Shown piece by piece: positions 60,566 to 64,000 of a DNA stretch of 64,000 nucleotides (position 1 is its first letter; each line of letters starts with the position of its first letter). Location: the NCBI RefSeq assembly GCF_041505935.1, contig NZ_CP140110.1. One strand, written 5' to 3'. The DNA is from Fervidobacterium_A thailandense. Its GTDB lineage: Bacteria; Thermotogota; Thermotogae; Thermotogales; Fervidobacteriaceae. The notes below the pieces were generated by a model, which was not told the DNA's origin, did not search any database, and worked only from the letters and a program-made list of their open reading frames with translations. The position numbers and the translations under genes are program-made.

Positions 60566-60574
60566 TTATACCAC
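60566..60574 (-). promoter_or_regulatory. Extended -10 promoter of pfkA
   Basis: TGGTATAAT on the minus strand in the context TGTGGTATAAT, 69 bp before the pfkA start. A weak -35 (TAGACC) lies 17 bp upstream. Confidence 0.7.
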
Positions 60575-60599
60575 ACTTCCTTTAGCTGGTCTACACTTT

Positions 60600-62972
60600 C
60601 TATTTCTCTTTCTTAGGCTTTCTACCACGCTTCTTTTCTTCCGCCATCTCGTGTGCCCTTTTCAGCGCTTCGACCACGTAGTAATTTACTGAGCCTTTTG
60701 GATAATTACCGTTCTTATCCATCTTTCCGGCCTTCTTGTCAGTCATCAGTTCAAGGGCTTCGTCTACCTCATCCACCGTCCAGATGTGGAACTTTCCTTC
60801 TTGAATCGCTTCCAAAATTTCGTCCTTCAAAACGAGATTTTTCACGTTTGCACGGGGGATTATCACTCCTTGGTCACCGGTCAGTCCTTTTAACTTGCAT
60901 ATCCTGAAAAATCCCTCCACTTTTTCGTTGACACCACCGACAGGTTGAACATGGCCGTGCTGGTTAATCGATCCGGTAACTGCGATACTTTGCTTTAACG
61001 GAATCTTGGATATCGCCGAGATGATGGCCAGTACTTCGGCAAGTGATGCGCTGTCCCCCTCGACGTAACCGTAAACCTGCTCGAAAGAGATCGAAACTCC
61101 AATGGAAAACGGTACCTTTCGTGCGTACTTGCTTCCCAAATAACCTGTAAGGATCATGACCGCTTTGCTGTGAATTTGCCCACTCAGGTCCGCCTCACGC
61201 TGGATGTCGAGAATACCCGAGGTTCCAAGGTAAGTCTTTGCCGTGATTTTCACCGGTAATCCGAACTCGAAATCCCCGAAGTTGACCACAGTCAACCCGT
61301 TGACCTGTCCGACTACCTTTCCTGAGACGTCGATCATCAGTTCGCCGGTTTTGAACATTTCGTCGTATTTTTCAACGACCAACTGGAGCCTGTTCTCACG
61401 TTCGTAGAGCGCCTTTATAACGTCCGCCTTTTCGATGTATTTGGCATCACGTTTTCCGGCGTAAAAGTTGGCTTCCTCTAAAAGATCTATTATCGAACCA
61501 AGTTTCATCGACAATTTTCTTCTATCACCGGATAATCGGAACGAGTACCAGAGTATCTTCTCAAGTGCACTTCTTTTGATCGGTAGAAGCTCAGCCTCTT
61601 TTACGTAATCGGCAATGAAGGAAACAAGATCGTTCACAGTGTTAACATCCGCGTCCAGTTCCCAATCCATTTCGACCTTAACCTTGAAAAGTTTCTCAAA
61701 ATCTGGATCATAATCGTACAGTAGCTCGTAGACATCTGGCGTACCTATGAGTATCACTTTCAGTTTCAAAGGTATCGGATCCGTCTTCAAAGTTGCGATC
61801 GTCGAATAACCGTATGCAGTGTCAAGATTTTCAATTTCCACCGACTTTGCCATCAGAACTTTCTTTAATCTATCCCACACAAAGGGATGCACGAGAAGTT
61901 CGTAGGCGTCTATTATCAAATACCCTCCGTTCGCTTTGTGTATGCTTCCGGGTCTTATCATAGCGTAGTCGGTGTAGAGCATCCCTTCACGCTCTATGTA
62001 TTCGATCTTTCCGAAGAGATTGTGATAAGTCGGAGTATCCTCGAATACGACAGGAGCCGCGTTCGTTCCTGAGTTGTCGACTATTATATTTACGTTATAC
62101 GCGCGGCGAAAGTAAAACTCCAGGTCAGAAATCTTTTTCGCGGAACTTACCTTATCCACGAGGTCCTCCTTAATTCTATGGATAAACTCGCGCACATCGC
62201 TGTACGGGTACTTCTTCTCCAAACTGGAGAAAAGTTCCTCGGTTGCGAAAAGGAGAGCGTAGCGATTTAGATCTCGCACTTGCTCCTTGTAGTGTGCTTC
62301 AAGTTTTCTGACGTTCTCTATCGCCGCCTCGATCAAGAGCTCAACCTTTTTAGAAGATTCCTGGTATACACGTTTTTCCTCATCGCTCAAGGCTTCGAAT
62401 TCCTGTTCCGAAAGGATCTTTCCATCTTTTAACGGATAGTAGTTCACACCTGTTGAGGAAATCTTTATGGCAAAGCCAAGAGCCTTAGCCTTTTCGATGA
62501 GTTCGTTTGTGTAGCGTTCCTGGGCTGCCTGAAATTCCTCATCGAGTTGCCTTCGACGTGCCTTGTAATCCTCTCCTTCGAAAACCTTCGACAGACGATC
62601 CGTCAAACTCTCGACAACTTTTTCCAGGTCCTTTTTAAAATCTACACCTTTACCCGCCGGGAAGAAAATGACCTTTGCGTGTTGCGGATCCTCAAAATCG
62701 GCGACGTACCCTACGTCTGGAGGAACGGGTTTTTTCTGAGAATACTCCTGAACAAAGTGCTTTGTAAAGGTCTTACGTCCAGTCCTGGAGTGTCCCACGA
62801 CGAAAATGTTGTATCCGTCGCGTTCCATCTCGAGTCCGAAAAGCAAGGCCTTGACGGCCCGGTCTCTACCTATGAAGGATTGCGTTCTCAGAACATCCGC
62901 CGTGGATTCTATCTTCGGTAGTAATTCCGTATCTATCGACAGATCCTGTACTTTGAGCTTCTGAACGGGCAA
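60600..62972 (-). CDS. LonB-type ATP-dependent protease (AAA_32 / Lon protease domain)
   Basis: A 790-residue Lon-family protease. The N-terminal part has an atypical P-loop (GHSRTGRKTF) seen in this subgroup, an inserted coiled-coil of about 200 residues, and an AAA core (ANGGYLIIDAYELLVHP as Walker B). The C-terminal protease domain has the Ser-Lys dyad at Ser641 (EGDSASLAEVL) and Lys684 (GGVNEKVEGFF). The C-terminus ends in a basic tail, KKRGRKPKKEK, resembling an AT-hook. The TTG start has AGGAGG 8 nt upstream. It probably degrades damaged proteins in the cytoplasm. Confidence 0.93.
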   Translation of the reverse strand: MPVQKLKVQDLSIDTELLPKIESTADVLRTQSFIGRDRAVKALLFGLEMERDGYNIFVVGHSRTGRKTFTKHFVQEYSQKKPVPPDVGYVADFEDPQHAKVIFFPAGKGVDFKKDLEKVVESLTDRLSKVFEGEDYKARRRQLDEEFQAAQERYTNELIEKAKALGFAIKISSTGVNYYPLKDGKILSEQEFEALSDEEKRVYQESSKKVELLIEAAIENVRKLEAHYKEQVRDLNRYALLFATEELFSSLEKKYPYSDVREFIHRIKEDLVDKVSSAKKISDLEFYFRRAYNVNIIVDNSGTNAAPVVFEDTPTYHNLFGKIEYIEREGMLYTDYAMIRPGSIHKANGGYLIIDAYELLVHPFVWDRLKKVLMAKSVEIENLDTAYGYSTIATLKTDPIPLKLKVILIGTPDVYELLYDYDPDFEKLFKVKVEMDWELDADVNTVNDLVSFIADYVKEAELLPIKRSALEKILWYSFRLSGDRRKLSMKLGSIIDLLEEANFYAGKRDAKYIEKADVIKALYERENRLQLVVEKYDEMFKTGELMIDVSGKVVGQVNGLTVVNFGDFEFGLPVKITAKTYLGTSGILDIQREADLSGQIHSKAVMILTGYLGSKYARKVPFSIGVSISFEQVYGYVEGDSASLAEVLAIISAISKIPLKQSIAVTGSINQHGHVQPVGGVNEKVEGFFRICKLKGLTGDQGVIIPRANVKNLVLKDEILEAIQEGKFHIWTVDEVDEALELMTDKKAGKMDKNGNYPKGSVNYYVVEALKRAHEMAEEKKRGRKPKKEK

Positions 62973-62999
62973 AGCTCATCCCTCCTTTTGGGTGCTTGA

Positions 63000-63767
63000 T
63001 TACTTAACTTCAAAAACCACGTTGACGGTTACCATTACATCTTTTTCGATCGTTGATGTGTCGTACGTGCCGTAATCACTCACTTCGGTGCTGTTGGGTG
63101 CCAGTACCTGGACTACTCCACTTTTTGCGGACACAACACGCAAGAGCTTAAGACCACTTGTGCTGGCTATTTCCATGGCCCTCCTTTTAGCATCCTTCAC
63201 CGCTTCCGACAGTAACTTCACACGAAGTTCGGGAAGTTTCGAGTAATAGTACTGAACCGGATTTGATTGAAAAACGATCCCCTTGTCAAGAAGCTCCTGG
63301 GTTATTAGTTTTGACCTTTCCGCAATCTCTTGTATGTCCCTCGTCTCAACAAAGAGATACTCAACCAACGTGTAACTTCTCTCCGTGGCTAGTTGTTCAG
63401 GAACGTAATTTTCCATAACCGTGATTGAAGAGGCTTTTACCGATTTCCGGTCTATTCCATGCTGTTCAAAAACGGAAAGAACTTCAGCTTCGTAGCGTTT
63501 CATGAGCTTAAATGCTTCGGAAAGCGCACTTTCAGACGTCTTTACGGAGAAGCTCGAGGACCAAGTGGCAATGTCAGAAACTACTCGCTCTTTTGCCGAA
63601 CCAATGACGGTCACAGTTTTCTGCGGTTGCTTTGAGAGCAAGAAGCAATACCCAAATATCGTCATTCCAGTGACAAAACAAATTCCAAGAAACACAGCAC
63701 TGAAAACTTTATACTTTGAGTCAACTTCCGGTTTCACGTTCTCACCTCGCGATACTTCAACATTCAT
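63000..63767 (-). CDS. SIMPL domain-containing protein (DUF541)
   Basis: A 255-residue protein with a membrane helix at residues about 24-46 and an extracytoplasmic SIMPL/DUF541 domain: TVTVIGSAKERVVSDIATWSSSFSV, then AFKLMKRYEAEVLSVFEQHGI, VENYVPEQ... LVEYLFVETRD, and KRRAMEIASTSGLKLLRVVSA. Function in bacteria is unclear; homologues form periplasmic assemblies. It lies 27 bp before the LonB gene. Confidence 0.9.
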   Translation of the reverse strand: MNVEVSRGENVKPEVDSKYKVFSAVFLGICFVTGMTIFGYCFLLSKQPQKTVTVIGSAKERVVSDIATWSSSFSVKTSESALSEAFKLMKRYEAEVLSVFEQHGIDRKSVKASSITVMENYVPEQLATERSYTLVEYLFVETRDIQEIAERSKLITQELLDKGIVFQSNPVQYYYSKLPELRVKLLSEAVKDAKRRAMEIASTSGLKLLRVVSAKSGVVQVLAPNSTEVSDYGTYDTSTIEKDVMVTVNVVFEVK

Positions 63768-63785
63768 AATACTTCAGCCAACCAT

Positions 63786-63998
63786 TCACTTTCTGTGGTG
63801 AATGTGGACTCCCGCGTACTTTTTGGACTTACCTTTTCGCGATGAGCTCAGTACGAAAAAATTTCCTGAGATTCGGTTTACCGGTTTCAAGGAATTTCGG
63901 TTCTTAGGTTTAGTTTTTCTCTCCAACTTGACGACAACGAGACCATCAAGTTGTTTGGACGACAAATAAGTGAGCACCGAAAAGGTCAGCAATGTTGC
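63786..63998 (-). CDS. C-terminal fragment of an unrecognised protein, cut by the window edge
   Basis: An open frame runs in from the right edge and stops at 63786. Its roughly 70 visible residues are basic (KLERKTKPKNRN; SSRKGKSKKYAGVHIHHRK). The frame is open to the edge, so the protein likely starts outside the window. The stop lies 18 bp before the SIMPL gene, in keeping with an operon. No family recognised; could be a chance frame. Confidence 0.4.
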   Translation of the reverse strand, partial: ATLLTFSVLTYLSSKQLDGLVVVKLERKTKPKNRNSLKPVNRISGNFFVLSSSRKGKSKKYAGVHIHHRK

Positions 63999-64000
63999 AA

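Noticed and set aside
1..64000. tRNA, rRNA, CRISPR arrays, transposases, integrases or attachment sites
   Set aside because: No gap is large enough for rRNA, no cloverleaf or CCA-ended gene was seen in the intergenic gaps, no regularly spaced repeats occur, and no transposase or integrase motif appears in any credible reading frame. A tRNA scan was not run.

Overview
The window looks like a chromosomal segment of a thermophilic member of the Thermotogota, most likely close to Fervidobacterium. The evidence is a hydC-hydB-hydA cluster for a trimeric NADH/ferredoxin-type [FeFe]-hydrogenase with rex at its 3' end, protein sequences that resemble Thermotoga proteins as I remember them, very dense coding in long co-directional blocks, strong GGAGGTG-type ribosome binding sites and frequent GTG/TTG starts. 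Genus-level placement is inference. I see no rRNA, tRNA, CRISPR array, insertion sequence or prophage. No gap between genes exceeds about 300 bp, so nearly all the DNA is accounted for.

Layout. 1-1.6 kb: an AT-richer edge with a truncated unknown ORF and a CPBP membrane protease (rightward). 1.7-7.85 kb (leftward): an EamA transporter, then a glycine-cleavage operon gcvT-gcvPA-gcvPB ending in an aspartate-type aminotransferase and a terminator; GcvT carries an N-terminal DUF2007-like domain and gcvH is absent from the cluster. 7.9-17.1 kb (leftward): AmmeMemoRadiSam-type radical SAM enzyme, ApbE, YbaB, rhomboid protease, a secreted unknown, a TIGR03960-type radical SAM protein, an AAA-ATPase/PD-(D/E)XK protein and nicotinate phosphoribosyltransferase. 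17.2-29.3 kb (rightward from a divergent promoter): HEAT protein, plsY, three TPR/propeller/membrane unknowns, plsC, bifunctional nuclease, a lipase-like protein without the catalytic serine, DUF3307 protein, pheT, trmFO.

29.3-39.05 kb (leftward, probably one 11-gene operon): a response regulator-TPR protein, a split TrkA pair and TrkH for K+ uptake, two small membrane-anchored unknowns, AMMECR1, a polytopic membrane protein, RqcH, WecB and Pcm. A lone small membrane protein gene lies at 39.2 kb. 39.5-44.7 kb (leftward): hydCBA-rex, driven by a clear TTGACA-17-TATCAT promoter flanked by CGTGA-type repeats that are candidate Rex operators, ending in a terminator. 44.8-64 kb (leftward): a lipoprotein, an SDR dehydrogenase, PepV, a PEPCK/HPr-kinase-like P-loop protein, HflC/HflK, RlmH, a NYN-domain protein, DUF501, PrmA, a LysM-M23 peptidase, MnmG, an amidohydrolase, PfkA, a LonB-type protease, a SIMPL protein and a fragment at the edge.

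Themes: energy metabolism and redox sensing (Hyd/Rex, Pfk, glycine cleavage), translation and RNA modification (PheT, TrmFO, MnmG, RlmH, PrmA), protein quality control (RqcH, Pcm, LonB, HflKC, rhomboid) and envelope lipids (PlsY/PlsC). No single obviously new defence or mobile system is visible. The best candidates for new biology are the DUF2007-GcvT fusion with an embedded second start, the serine-less lipase-like propeller protein, the PEPCK-like orphan kinase-fold protein, the hyd operator array, and the uncharacterised genes bracketed by plsY and plsC.
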